39,128 bases of DNA from a bacterium (GTDB taxonomy: Bacteria > 4484-113). The translations under genes and the position numbers were made by a program. Under the pieces are notes generated by a model. That model did not search any database. It was not told the origin of the DNA and saw only the letters and a program-made list of their open reading frames with translations. Shown here piece after piece: positions 24,447 through 32,741 of the stretch (its first letter is position 1; every line of letters starts with the position of its first letter). Location: assembly GCA_029932365.1 (NCBI GenBank), contig JAOZQG010000009.1, positions 1 through 39,128 on the forward strand, written 5' to 3'.

Positions 24447-24455
24447 ATTGTATCA
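24447..24455 (-). promoter_or_regulatory. Extended -10 leaderless promoter of nadX
   Basis: TGaTACAAT, six bases (AAGTGC), ATG 24440. No Shine-Dalgarno lies in the six bases. Confidence 0.65.
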
Positions 24456-24476
24456 TTGAGCTAACTCCTCTGAGGC

Positions 24477-24506
24477 TATACAAATTAGGCTTAGGTATGG
24501 CAAAAT
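24477..24506 (+). promoter_or_regulatory. Possible promoter of the dockerin-like lipoprotein
   Basis: TATACA, 18 bases, and TGgCAAAAT. The leader would be about 30 bases and includes AGGGGGAG five bases or so before the ATG. The -10 is atypical in its first base, so this call is tentative. Confidence 0.35.
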
Positions 24507-24542
24507 AGCCGACAGGATATTCGTCCCAGGGGGAGTGAAAAC

Positions 24543-26213
24543 ATGCGTACGTACTGGCCCGGCGCGATGCTCGCCTTATTCGTAGCGATAGCGCTGGGTG
24601 CCGCTTGCGGGAAAACCAATCAGGTTGGAACAACACCTGATGCGCTATCGACCGATGGCAGTCTTGAGAGATACCTGGGTGAATCTGTAGAAGAGCTAAT
24701 GTTGCAGGAAGGCATCGGTTCTCGTCGGTTTGCGTGCTTTCCTGTCTCAGGCGAGTCCAACCGAGTGAAGGATATCGCTCTTGCTAAGGACGATGATGAC
24801 CGCTACCAAATTACATGGCATTACCGCAACGCCGGGGATTACGACCAGGATGGCAAGGTGGCTATCTCGGATGTAACCCCACTAGCGGTGCATTTTGGCG
24901 AAAAAGTCGGTGAAGATGACAACAGTATTTGTGCCGTTATCGACGGTGACAACGACGGTCGCGTGCATATTGGGGACATAACGCCAATCGCGATTAACTA
25001 CGGCGCCGACGTGGCGGGCTATATTATCCAGACAAGTGACAGCCTGGGCGGGACCTTTGATGACCTTGATGAGGTCTATTTGGCGGATATGTTGGCGGAC
25101 GAAGGGCGGCTCAGGGCAGAATATCCTTTATCCAGCGTAAACCGCCCGGTTGTAAGAGTCCTGCCTTTCGACTCTGAAGATGAAACGGGGATTGTCTCCG
25201 ACGAATTCGCCATTGAGCTTATGCCTCCTAATATAGATGCCGTATACCCATTAACGTGCGAGGTAAACAGGGCGGTGACTTACCGCGCCGACATAGAAGC
25301 CGAGGGCCAGCGCGAATATTTCTGGGAATTCGGCGAGAGTGCTTTGCCCACCACAAGCCAAAGTGAACAGCCAATCGTAATTATGAACGAAATCGGGGAG
25401 GAAAACTGTAGCCTTACGGTGACGACACCATTTGGCGCTGATACTATTGAGTTTACTGTTACAGTAGTTGCGGCCGGTGCCCAGCCGTATATTACGAATG
25501 TGCAGCCAATATCCGGTCTGGCAAATGCTGAAATGACCTTCTCGGCGGATGTCGGAGGAGCCGAACCGATAACATACGGATGGGACTTCAGCGGCTACGC
25601 CACACCGCCCACTAGCTCTGAAGTCCAGCCTAGCGTGGTGTTTGAAGACACTGGAGATTACATCGTAACTCTCATAGTGGAGAACCCCTTCGGTAGCGAC
25701 AAATATCAATATTCGCTGCACGTGGTTGATGCGCTTAATCTAGAGGTACTCGGCATACGCATTAAGCTCGAAGGAACCACGAACACACTGGTTGGTGATG
25801 CTAACTTCGGAACAGACCTTTTCAGAACATACACTGGCGGCGGTATGGCACAGGGGGAAACGTACACGGGAAGCAGCGCCTATGGATACCTTGACGCGAT
25901 AGAGTATTACTACATCCCTGAAGATGCTATCTACGGTTTCGATCAAGAGCCACCCCCGGGGAAAGCTGATGCCCACGCCGGGACGCTTTCATATCTCACT
26001 ACTCAGCTTGACTGGGAGATAACCTGCTTTGGGCATGAACCGGGAGAGCTATTCATTCATAACCTATTCGAACCTCCAGGGCACCTTCAGGGCCACTTCG
26101 GGGTTATCGAGGATGTATATATGATTACAGTCGGGTTACCTGAAGGCACTCTCGGAGTGCCAATCGGCGAAATCGAGTTAGCAATAGCTATGGATGTTGC
26201 CGACGGCGGCTAG
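24543..26213 (+). CDS. Secreted lipoprotein with tandem dockerin-like EF-hands and two PKD-like domains
   Basis: 556 residues with a strong Shine-Dalgarno. Signal peptide ends in the lipobox LGAAC, Cys22. Two calcium-loop motifs of dockerin type I shape follow: DYDQDGKVAISD (99-110) and DGDNDGRVHIGD (134-145), each trailed by a near-repeat, TPLAVHFG and TPIAINYG. Two immunoglobulin-like PKD segments cover about 230-310 (YFWEFGESALPTTS) and 315-396 (YGWDFSGYATPPTS), each with the W-D/E-F core and a DTGDYIVTLIV-like strand in the second. The last 160 residues are a beta-rich region with no family I know. It should sit on the cell surface and bind calcium. A role in adhesion or in docking a partner is inference; no cohesin gene is visible here. 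Confidence 0.75.
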   Translation: MRTYWPGAMLALFVAIALGAACGKTNQVGTTPDALSTDGSLERYLGESVEELMLQEGIGSRRFACFPVSGESNRVKDIALAKDDDDRYQITWHYRNAGDYDQDGKVAISDVTPLAVHFGEKVGEDDNSICAVIDGDNDGRVHIGDITPIAINYGADVAGYIIQTSDSLGGTFDDLDEVYLADMLADEGRLRAEYPLSSVNRPVVRVLPFDSEDETGIVSDEFAIELMPPNIDAVYPLTCEVNRAVTYRADIEAEGQREYFWEFGESALPTTSQSEQPIVIMNEIGEENCSLTVTTPFGADTIEFTVTVVAAGAQPYITNVQPISGLANAEMTFSADVGGAEPITYGWDFSGYATPPTSSEVQPSVVFEDTGDYIVTLIVENPFGSDKYQYSLHVVDALNLEVLGIRIKLEGTTNTLVGDANFGTDLFRTYTGGGMAQGETYTGSSAYGYLDAIEYYYIPEDAIYGFDQEPPPGKADAHAGTLSYLTTQLDWEITCFGHEPGELFIHNLFEPPGHLQGHFGVIEDVYMITVGLPEGTLGVPIGEIELAIAMDVADGG

Positions 26214-26233
26214 GCAACAACAGCTTTGCTGGC

Positions 26234-26262
26234 TGGAAGTAACCTGCTTTTACTGCTAAGAT
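26234..26262 (+). promoter_or_regulatory. Predicted promoter of the 600-residue secreted protein
   Basis: TGGAAG, 17 bases, and TGcTAAGAT at 26254-26262. Leader of about 24 bases containing AAGGGG ahead of the ATG. Confidence 0.45.
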
Positions 26263-26292
26263 AAACGTATTCGATATAAGGGGAAACCTGAT

Positions 26293-28095
26293 ATGAGGCG
26301 CGACTTTGTGTTCATTGGTGCGGTAATCTGCCTGCTAGCCTTTTCCGTTCTTCACGCTCAGGCTCGGGTGCTGTATGGAGAAAACGTTGAGCGGATTGAG
26401 CTAATCAAAGATGTGAGTTCTCTCGAACGGGAGATAAGCTTCTCCGTCCCCGGTGCCAGCGGAGTGGTTACGCCGCTGCCGTCGCTTCAGGTAATAAACG
26501 TTACGATTACCAGTAGTTCGGGCTATGTCTTTGAAGTGCGCTATTCGGCATCTTCGGCCAGAGCCAAACCTTTTGATCTGGGGTCCCTTGAGCAGGCCGC
26601 CCGCAACGCCTATATGGACATTGCTCACGGCGCAGGCATTCTAGCGAATTTTGCAGCTGAGGACCCTGACTTCGCGCCGTATACTGACCTGTTTTTGGCT
26701 ATTAAAGAGCGCAGGGGTAGCATAACCGCAAGGCTTGAGCGCGACCTTTTAGCCGTCGCGCAGTACGAGGAGCACGAACGTGGGCACGCTTGTACTGTCA
26801 CAGATATAGACCTCGGCGAGCGCCATTTCTCGCTCAGGCAAAGCCCTTTAACTCCTGATGAGTTCGTAATTACCTGGGACGCTCTTCCCGGCAACGCGGC
26901 GAGCGTACGCTTCGCGGAGCAGCCGATGGGAGTTGTGGCTTTCGTTGACGCTCCAGGCTTACCTGCAAGCATGAGTTCCGAAACCCTTATAAACGACCTA
27001 GCAACTTACATGAACGGCTTGCTACCCGTTCTTACCGTAGTCAGCCACAACAACGAGAAAATAGCTGCTATTCACGACGAGATTGCCCGTTACGGATTTC
27101 TAGTTAGAGCCGCGAGCTTCATACGAACGGAAACACCGACGGCTACCGAGTGCCCGGCCTACGAGCCCGAGTCTGATTATACGGCCCTGCTTGAGCCGGC
27201 TCCGGGTTACACCGCCCATTTACGTGAGGAGAACGTAAGACGACGTATCTACTATTTCCGCACAATCAGGGCAAATGGTCTGATTGCAGAGGATTCTTAC
27301 CCTAATTACACGCATACGGTAATTACAGCTATGCGGGAGCTGTTTGACCCGAATCCCGCTGACACAGATAAGTTGCCGATGCCTGACTTCATCTGGGAGA
27401 CAACATACCCGCGAATGGTTAACGAACCCCACTGGTCTCCGTTCTGCCGGCTGTGCAAGGGCGAACTGGACCTTACCGATCGGGACCTCTTCTATTACCG
27501 TGAGGCGGCCGGTTTATTCGACAGGGCGCTGGATAATCAGGATTTTCGCGATTCTATCCCGGGAGACATGATCAGGTGCCTGCGCAAATTCAACGCCATG
27601 TCCGGGCAGTTCCGCACTGAAGAGACAGTTACTCCTTTAGTCTCGCTCACCTATCGTGAAGTTCAAGGACTGGCGAACGTTAACATCCTGAGATACCAGG
27701 ACGCAAGCTACCTGTACCAGTTAGCGATTCCTCCTAACGAGAACTACTTGAGCTTTGCCTTCAGCTTTGAAGAGGCGCTTGCCCCTGAGATATATCGTTT
27801 CTTCTTGGTACCTACCGGCGATAAGGCACAACTCGTTGTTAGCTATCCGGTTGACCTTCCTCTCGGTAGAGCCTCGCGCCGTTTCAACCGCTCAGTAAGC
27901 GCTCTGGTGCGGCTTCGCGACTTGACGACCTATTTGGCGCGACACGAGCCTGTGCTCAGCGGTGTGCCGCCGATTATCAACGAAATCTGGCGTCAGCGGG
28001 AGCTGATTGGCCCGAAAATGTTCATTCGCCCATCCCACACTGGCATGTATACGGACTGGCTCACGGCTGATGTTCTGGGCTCCGGTGCGGGTTAG
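26293..28095 (+). CDS. Large secreted protein of unknown family
   Basis: 600 residues, ATG with AAGGGG ten bases ahead. A cleavable signal peptide is clear: MRRDF, a hydrophobic stretch to about residue 20, then HAQA|RV as a likely cut site. No lipobox and no later membrane helix. The mature chain is mixed alpha/beta, with a lone CRLC motif near residue 394 and several WET/WDAL strands. I recognise no domain. It is 79 bases behind the dockerin-like lipoprotein on the same strand but seems to have its own promoter. It runs tail-to-tail with gltX, 19 bases between stops. It may be periplasmic or exported; function unknown. Confidence 0.75.
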   Translation: MRRDFVFIGAVICLLAFSVLHAQARVLYGENVERIELIKDVSSLEREISFSVPGASGVVTPLPSLQVINVTITSSSGYVFEVRYSASSARAKPFDLGSLEQAARNAYMDIAHGAGILANFAAEDPDFAPYTDLFLAIKERRGSITARLERDLLAVAQYEEHERGHACTVTDIDLGERHFSLRQSPLTPDEFVITWDALPGNAASVRFAEQPMGVVAFVDAPGLPASMSSETLINDLATYMNGLLPVLTVVSHNNEKIAAIHDEIARYGFLVRAASFIRTETPTATECPAYEPESDYTALLEPAPGYTAHLREENVRRRIYYFRTIRANGLIAEDSYPNYTHTVITAMRELFDPNPADTDKLPMPDFIWETTYPRMVNEPHWSPFCRLCKGELDLTDRDLFYYREAAGLFDRALDNQDFRDSIPGDMIRCLRKFNAMSGQFRTEETVTPLVSLTYREVQGLANVNILRYQDASYLYQLAIPPNENYLSFAFSFEEALAPEIYRFFLVPTGDKAQLVVSYPVDLPLGRASRRFNRSVSALVRLRDLTTYLARHEPVLSGVPPIINEIWRQRELIGPKMFIRPSHTGMYTDWLTADVLGSGAG

Positions 28096-28114
28096 GGGCC
28101 TATCAGCGCCAAAT

Positions 28115-29575
28115 TCAGTCGTCTGGATTCAATTTCGCTAGAGCCGTGCTGCAACGCTTTGTTACTTCATTTACACCCAGCAATTCCGCCATCTCAAAAA
28201 ATCCGGGGCTGAATCTATCACCGGTAATGGCCACACGCATCGGCTGGATGGCATCTTTGAGCTTTAGTTTCTTATCTTTTGCATAGCTGCGCACCAATTT
28301 CTCGATGCGCTCACATTCAAATTCGGGAAGAGCCTTCAGGGCGGCAGGTATTTCCTTCAGCACCAGCGCCGCGTTCTCGTTACCGGCCATGATATCCTTC
28401 CAGGCTTCCTCATTGTAATCGTCGGGCGCGCGGAAGAAATACCAGGCGAGTTCTTCAATTTCGGCGAAGTGCGTGAGCCGATCCTTGAAAAGAAGTACTA
28501 CCTTGGCGATATAGTCGTCTCGCTTGGCTTTCTTCCATTCGCGAGGAACGAACTCAAAAACCTGTCGCTGGTACTCTTCGTCCGACAGGGAGCGAATATA
28601 CTTCCCGTTGAACCAGAAAAGCTTTTCCGTATTGAAAGCACCAGCCGATTTGCCGATGCCATCCAGCGAAAACGCGGCAATCATCTCGTCTCGCGTAAAT
28701 TCCTCGCGGTCGTCCTTCGGAGCCCAGCCGATTAGCAGCAGGAAGTTCACCAGCGCTTCGGGCAAAATGCCCAGTTCGCGGTAGGCGGTAATACTGGTCG
28801 CTCCATGCCGTTTGGACAGCCGCGCCCGGTCCATTCCCACAATAAGCGGCAAATGCGCAAACTGCGGTGGTTCCCAGCCGAGTTTTTCATATATCAGCAG
28901 TTGCTTTGGTGTGTTTGAGAGGTGGTCGTCCCCGCGCAAGACGTGAGTAATGTCCATCGTCGCGTCGTCTACGACGCAGGAGAAGTTATAGACAGGTCCG
29001 CCGGTGGACTTCACAATCACGATATCGCCTATTTCGTCCGTGGATACGCGAACCTCGCCCCGTATCAGGTCCTGAAACACGATATCTCGGCCCATCTCAA
29101 CTTTTAACCGAAGGGGTAGGGCGGGATTGTTCGCTAAAAGCTTAAGTTGTTCCGATAAAGGGCGCTCCCGGCAGTTCTCATCGAATTTAGCTTTATCATC
29201 AGAGCGCTCGTCTTTCGGGCAGTCGCAGACGAAGGCGTGCCCTTCTTTGAGGAGCTGGTCGGCGAACTTGAGGTGCAATTCCTTGCGTTCGCTCTGGAAG
29301 TAGGGGCCGAACTCGCCGCCGACTTCCGGGCCCTCGTCCCACTCCAGTCCCAGCCAGCGCAGCCCGTCCAGGATGGCACGAGTGCTCTCGTCGGTGGAGC
29401 GCTCCTCGTCGGTATCCTCGATGCGCAGGATGAAGCTCCCGCCGCGCGAGCGCGCCAGCAGCCAGTTGAAAAGCGCCGTCCGCGCCCCGCCAGTGTGCAG
29501 GTAACCCGTCGGCGACGGCGCAAACCGCACACGCACGCCCTTCGGTGATGTGCTGCTGTTGGAGTCCTCTTCCAT
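28115..29575 (-). CDS. gltX: Glutamyl-tRNA synthetase
   Basis: 486 residues, normal length. Class I signature VRFAPSPTGYLHTGGA (residues 16-31, HTGG in the HIGH position), LRIEDTDEERS near 52, and KMSKS-like ARLSKRHGA near 268. The anticodon-binding half ends with a helical C-terminus. It charges tRNA-Glu; if the organism uses the GatCAB route it would also charge the tRNA-Gln found at 39.1 kb, but no gatCAB or glnS is in the window. The ATG is nine bases behind a TGgTAGAAT box, so the 5' leader would be only a few bases. Confidence 0.95.
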   Translation of the reverse strand: MEEDSNSSTSPKGVRVRFAPSPTGYLHTGGARTALFNWLLARSRGGSFILRIEDTDEERSTDESTRAILDGLRWLGLEWDEGPEVGGEFGPYFQSERKELHLKFADQLLKEGHAFVCDCPKDERSDDKAKFDENCRERPLSEQLKLLANNPALPLRLKVEMGRDIVFQDLIRGEVRVSTDEIGDIVIVKSTGGPVYNFSCVVDDATMDITHVLRGDDHLSNTPKQLLIYEKLGWEPPQFAHLPLIVGMDRARLSKRHGATSITAYRELGILPEALVNFLLLIGWAPKDDREEFTRDEMIAAFSLDGIGKSAGAFNTEKLFWFNGKYIRSLSDEEYQRQVFEFVPREWKKAKRDDYIAKVVLLFKDRLTHFAEIEELAWYFFRAPDDYNEEAWKDIMAGNENAALVLKEIPAALKALPEFECERIEKLVRSYAKDKKLKLKDAIQPMRVAITGDRFSPGFFEMAELLGVNEVTKRCSTALAKLNPDD

Positions 29576-29584
29576 AGGCTCCCC

Positions 29585-29593
29585 ATTCTACCA
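29585..29593 (-). promoter_or_regulatory. Extended -10 promoter of gltX with a very short leader
   Basis: TGgTAGAAT, then nine bases (GGGGAGCCT) and ATG 29575. With normal start-site spacing the leader would be about two or three bases. The GGGGAG could instead act as a Shine-Dalgarno if transcription starts further upstream. Confidence 0.5.
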
Positions 29594-29615
29594 GCATTGG
29601 TTCCAGATAGACGGA

Positions 29616-29635
29616 CTGGGGACTTCAATCCCCAG
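29616..29635 (-). terminator. Inverted repeat in the gap before gltX
   Basis: CTGGGG and CCCCAG arms six bases long around an eight-base loop. It lies about 100 bases beyond the membrane-protein stop. No T tract follows on the minus strand, so it is more likely a weak terminator or a stability hairpin. Confidence 0.3.
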
Positions 29636-29695
29636 ATTATTCTCCTTTACGTGCGAACCTCAGTCTCTTTACTAAAACTGTTTGAATCGGTAGCT

Positions 29696-29710
29696 CGGGC
29701 GTCTCGCCCG
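29696..29710. repeat. GC-rich hairpin CGGGCG-TCT-CGCCCG
   Basis: A perfect six-pair stem with a three-base loop, 24 bases after the membrane-protein stop. It has the look of a REP-like intergenic palindrome. Only one copy is in this window, so repetition cannot be shown here. It could also be the terminator stem of the upstream gene, though no T tract follows. Confidence 0.35.
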
Positions 29711-29734
29711 TGATTCACTGGAACCTGCATGATC

Positions 29735-30205
29735 CTACCGCACCACCCACCCGGTGAACGTGAGCAGCATCAGGAAGCTCGACGAAAATAACATAGTTCC
29801 CCATAACTGGGCGTTAGCTTCCTCTATAGCGAAGGAAGCGAAATCAGGCCACTCCCAGAACTCCCAGCGGCGCTTCCTCATACGGGAGCCTTTCCACCAG
29901 TAGCCGTAGATCCAGGATAAAGGAATCAGCACAATAAAGCCGACAGCGATCCATCTTAAGTACGGAAAGCCATCCGCCACCGGTGTTCCCATCCACGCTT
30001 GAAGGCATAACAGCGTGAACATCGGTAGCATCGCTGCAAAGCCGAAGTATCCTGATAGACCGAGGAACCGGAAATTCGCTAGGTGATGGGAAGGCCTAAT
30101 GTCGTTATAGAAGCTAAAGCCTCTAACGAAAGCTTCCTGTCCCTTCGGCAACGGCGAAGGCTGCGTTTTGCGTCGGTCCAGTTCAACCAAGTGCTCTAAC
30201 CACAT
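29735..30205 (-). CDS. Hypothetical membrane protein with about three transmembrane helices
   Basis: 156 residues from ATG 30205, preceded by AGGTG six bases ahead; a GTG three codons upstream (30214) is possible but has no such site. The N-terminal 45 residues are hydrophilic (LVELDRRKTQPSPLPKG). Helices at roughly 48-70, 78-100 and 135-153 are interrupted by a basic loop GSRMRKRRWEFWEW. I recognise no family. It is between uppS and gltX on the same strand, 92 bases or so behind uppS; no link to isoprenoid or tRNA function can be read from its sequence. Confidence 0.65.
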   Translation of the reverse strand: MWLEHLVELDRRKTQPSPLPKGQEAFVRGFSFYNDIRPSHHLANFRFLGLSGYFGFAAMLPMFTLLCLQAWMGTPVADGFPYLRWIAVGFIVLIPLSWIYGYWWKGSRMRKRRWEFWEWPDFASFAIEEANAQLWGTMLFSSSFLMLLTFTGWVVR

Positions 30206-30306
30206 CGTATTCACCTGTATTCGCTGACGGTTGATGATTATAAGTGCCGCACCTGAGCTGCACAGCGCATCCCAATATTATCACAGACCCGCAATGCGGC
30301 TTAAGG

Positions 30307-31065
30307 CTACACCTTCCCGAATCTTCGCTCGCGGCGCTGGTAGTTGAGAATGGCTTCCACCAAGTCCGCACCGGTGAAATCCGGCCAGAGCGTCGGGGTG
30401 AAATATAGTTCGGTGTATGCAAGCTGCCACAGCATAAAGTTGGACAGCCGCATTTCGCCGCTCGTGCGTATCAGCAGGTCGGGGTGTGGTATCTCAGGAT
30501 GATACATGTGTTCGGTAAGGCTGGACGTTGAGATCACCTCAGGATTCACTTTCGCGGCCAAGGCGTCCTCTATCAGTTTCCGCGCGGCCCGGATAATCTC
30601 GTATTGCCCGCTATACATAACGCACATATTAAGTACAAGCGCGCCATTTTCAGCCGTCAGGGCAACGGCCCGCCTGAATTTATCCGCTAAATCGTTGGGC
30701 AGCATATCCAGCTCGCCGCTTACGATAAAGCGTACGCCTTCATCGTGTAGTTTAGGAACTTCCTCGTCCAGGGTGAGGTCGAAAAGGCGGAAAAGCTCGC
30801 TTACTTCTTCTTCGGGACGATCGACATTTTCGGTAGAAAACGCAAAAAGGCTCAGGTACTGAAGGCCGATGTCTTTAGCCGTGTTTACCGTGGAACGGAT
30901 GGCGCTAATCGCGTACTGATGGCCTTCCGTACGTGAAAGCCCGCGCATCTGTGCCCATCGACCGTTGCCGTCCATAATGATGGCAATGTGCCGGGGCATA
31001 CGGTCATGATGGAGTTGCGCCGTCAGTTCCGCGATTTTCGCGCCTTCGTCATCGACCGGTACCAT
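30307..31065 (-). CDS. uppS: Isoprenyl transferase, undecaprenyl diphosphate synthase type
   Basis: 252 residues. The cis-prenyltransferase landmarks are all present: HIAIIMDGNGRWA with the catalytic Asp near 32, HQYAISAIRSTV near 49, YLSLFAFSTENVDRP near 70, and the C-terminal DLLIRTSGEMRLSNFMLWQLAYTELYF-type block near 203. It builds the C55 carrier for peptidoglycan and glycan export. Start ATG 31065 has TGcTATACT nine bases ahead and no clear Shine-Dalgarno. The organism therefore makes undecaprenyl-linked surface polymers, into which the NDP-sugar and glycosyltransferase genes in the window could feed. Confidence 0.94.
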   Translation of the reverse strand: MVPVDDEGAKIAELTAQLHHDRMPRHIAIIMDGNGRWAQMRGLSRTEGHQYAISAIRSTVNTAKDIGLQYLSLFAFSTENVDRPEEEVSELFRLFDLTLDEEVPKLHDEGVRFIVSGELDMLPNDLADKFRRAVALTAENGALVLNMCVMYSGQYEIIRAARKLIEDALAAKVNPEVISTSSLTEHMYHPEIPHPDLLIRTSGEMRLSNFMLWQLAYTELYFTPTLWPDFTGADLVEAILNYQRRERRFGKV

Positions 31066-31074
31066 GTCTCTTCA

Positions 31075-31083
31075 AGTATAGCA
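31075..31083 (-). promoter_or_regulatory. Extended -10 promoter of uppS with a very short leader
   Basis: TGcTATACT, nine bases (TGAAGAGAC), ATG 31065. The leader would be about two or three bases; no Shine-Dalgarno. Confidence 0.55.
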
Positions 31084-31115
31084 GGGAAGACAGGTGAAAC
31101 TGCGCTACATCTTCA

Positions 31116-31460
31116 CTAGAACGCCGCAGTTGGAGGGGTAAAGTCCTGCATCAGAGGATTGGTCACGTCCAAAACCGTGCAGTTATTCTGAAAGCCGGTT
31201 ATAACACCGGCGTCTACGAGTTTTTGCAGCTCCTTGGAGAGATTTTCCATAATGACGAAGCTGCCGACCTCTCCTGCAACCGTAACCCGAAGCTCCTCAA
31301 CGGTGATGGTTAAGTCCTCCACATCCCAGCCGGGCTTGCCGGAAAGTGCTTCTTTAACGGCCTTTAGCGCCTCTGCATCAGGATTGGGCGAGCAGCCGGC
31401 GGCAAGCGCAATCAGCGCTAACAGCATCAAGAGCGCAGCAAGGCAAGTTGTTAATCTCAT
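31116..31460 (-). CDS. Small lipoprotein with a BON-like domain
   Basis: 114 residues. The signal peptide ends in lipobox LAAGC, Cys23. The mature part reads ALKAVKEAL, then DLTITVEELRVTVAGEVGS, then a helix and a final strand NNCTVLDV, the helix-strand-strand-helix-strand order of BON (phospholipid/outer-membrane-associated) domains, though I cannot confirm it. A GAGG Shine-Dalgarno lies about nine bases ahead. It is divergent from sucC and 50 bases upstream of uppS, with its own promoter. Confidence 0.65.
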   Translation of the reverse strand: MRLTTCLAALLMLLALIALAAGCSPNPDAEALKAVKEALSGKPGWDVEDLTITVEELRVTVAGEVGSFVIMENLSKELQKLVDAGVITGFQNNCTVLDVTNPLMQDFTPPTAAF

Positions 31461-31487
31461 ATCTTCATCCTCAAGTTAGCTGCTTCT

Positions 31488-31496
31488 ATTCTAACA
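31488..31496 (-). promoter_or_regulatory. Extended -10 promoter of the small lipoprotein
   Basis: TGtTAGAAT with a leader of about 21 bases or more that includes TTGAGGATG. No convincing -35. Its divergent partner at 31550 uses the same TGnTAGAAT form. Confidence 0.6.
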
Positions 31497-31529
31497 TGCA
31501 CTCCTCAATTCCCGATTCGATTCGCTGAG

Positions 31530-31558
31530 TTCACGGATACAATCTCAGGTGCTAGAAT
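31530..31558 (+). promoter_or_regulatory. Predicted promoter of sucCD
   Basis: TTCACG (31530-31535), 17 bases, and TGcTAGAAT (31550-31558). Leader of about 30 bases with AAGGAG ahead of the sucC GTG at 31596. Confidence 0.65.
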
Positions 31559-31595
31559 ATGCGCTCGGTAAATCCTCCCGCCCAAGGAGTCGACC

Positions 31596-32741
31596 GTGAA
31601 GATACACGAATACCAGGCAAAAGACGTTTTCGCTAAATACGGAATTCCGGTTCCGCCGGGCAAGGTCGCGTTCTCTGCGGATGAAGTGGAGAGCGTGGCA
31701 CAAGAGCTTGGCGGCAAGGTGGTAGTAAAAGCCCAGGTGCAAGTGGGCGGACGAGGCAAGGCCGGCGGGATTAAGCTGGCCGACAGCCCGGAGGACGCGC
31801 GCGCCAAGGGCGAACAGATACTGGGGATGGATATCAAAGGCCTACCGGTAGAGAAGGTGCTTGTTACCAAAGCTATAGATATTCGCGACGAGTATTATGT
31901 CGGGATCACGCTGGACCGGGATGCTCGAATGCTCGTGCTGATAGTCTCGGCCGCCGGCGGGGTAGATATTGAAGAAGTAGCCCGCGAGACACCTGAAAAG
32001 ATCGCCAAGGTGCACATCGACCCACTGGTCGGACTGCAGGAGTACCAGATAACACGGGCTATTTTCGGGAGCGGCGTTGACATTACAAAGGCCAGGGACA
32101 TCCGGGCCATTATCCGGAAGCTATACGAGTGTTATATAGCCATTGACGGCAGCCTAGCGGAGATAAACCCGCTTGTGGTTACAACCGACGGTGAAGTTAT
32201 CGCCCTGGACGCAAAGATTAACATAGACGACAATGCGCTCTTTCGCCAGCCTGAGCTGGAGAAACTAATGGAAGTAGGCGCCGATATGGACGCCATAGAA
32301 GCTGAAGCCCGGCACAAGGGAATTGCCTACGTCCATCTTTCCGACGGTAATGTCGGCGTGATGGGCAATGGCGCGGGCCTCGTCATGACAACAATGGATG
32401 TCGTCTCCCGTGCCGGCGGAAAGCCGAACAACTTCCTGGATATTGGCGGCGCTGCAACGCCCAAGGTTGTGGAAGACGCTTTTCATCTGATACTCCTGGA
32501 TCCTAATGTGAATGGCATATTTCTCAACGTCTTCGGCGGCATTGTGCGATGCGATGTTGTGGCTGAAGGAATGATAAAGGCCTACGAGAAGCTGCCGCGC
32601 AAAGTGCCCGTTGTGCTCCGAATGACCGGTACGAATGAGGACATCGCACGCAAGATGCTAGAAGGTACTCCACTAGTCTACGAATCCTCGACCGAGACCG
32701 GCGCTGCGAAAATCGTCGAAATGCTGGGAGGGCAATCCTGA
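31596..32741 (+). CDS. sucC: Succinyl-CoA ligase (ADP/GDP-forming), beta subunit
   Basis: 381 residues from GTG 31596 with AAGGAG six to eight bases ahead. The ATP-grasp N-terminus is [21 protein letters not shown]-like, followed by [20 protein letters not shown] near 46 and EINPLVVT near 198. The CoA-ligase tail has the [15 protein letters not shown]-type segment near 310. It converts succinyl-CoA with ADP or GDP and phosphate to succinate and NTP, the energy-yielding direction in many anaerobes. The stop shares a base with the sucD ATG, so the two are translationally coupled. Confidence 0.95.
   Translation: MKIHEYQAKDVFAKYGIPVPPGKVAFSADEVESVAQELGGKVVVKAQVQVGGRGKAGGIKLADSPEDARAKGEQILGMDIKGLPVEKVLVTKAIDIRDEYYVGITLDRDARMLVLIVSAAGGVDIEEVARETPEKIAKVHIDPLVGLQEYQITRAIFGSGVDITKARDIRAIIRKLYECYIAIDGSLAEINPLVVTTDGEVIALDAKINIDDNALFRQPELEKLMEVGADMDAIEAEARHKGIAYVHLSDGNVGVMGNGAGLVMTTMDVVSRAGGKPNNFLDIGGAATPKVVEDAFHLILLDPNVNGIFLNVFGGIVRCDVVAEGMIKAYEKLPRKVPVVLRMTGTNEDIARKMLEGTPLVYESSTETGAAKIVEMLGGQS

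Noticed and set aside
29134-29628. 164-residue minus-strand frame at the gltX start
   Set aside because: Frame-shifted shadow of gltX, rich in Arg/Ala/Thr; gltX itself has all signature motifs.
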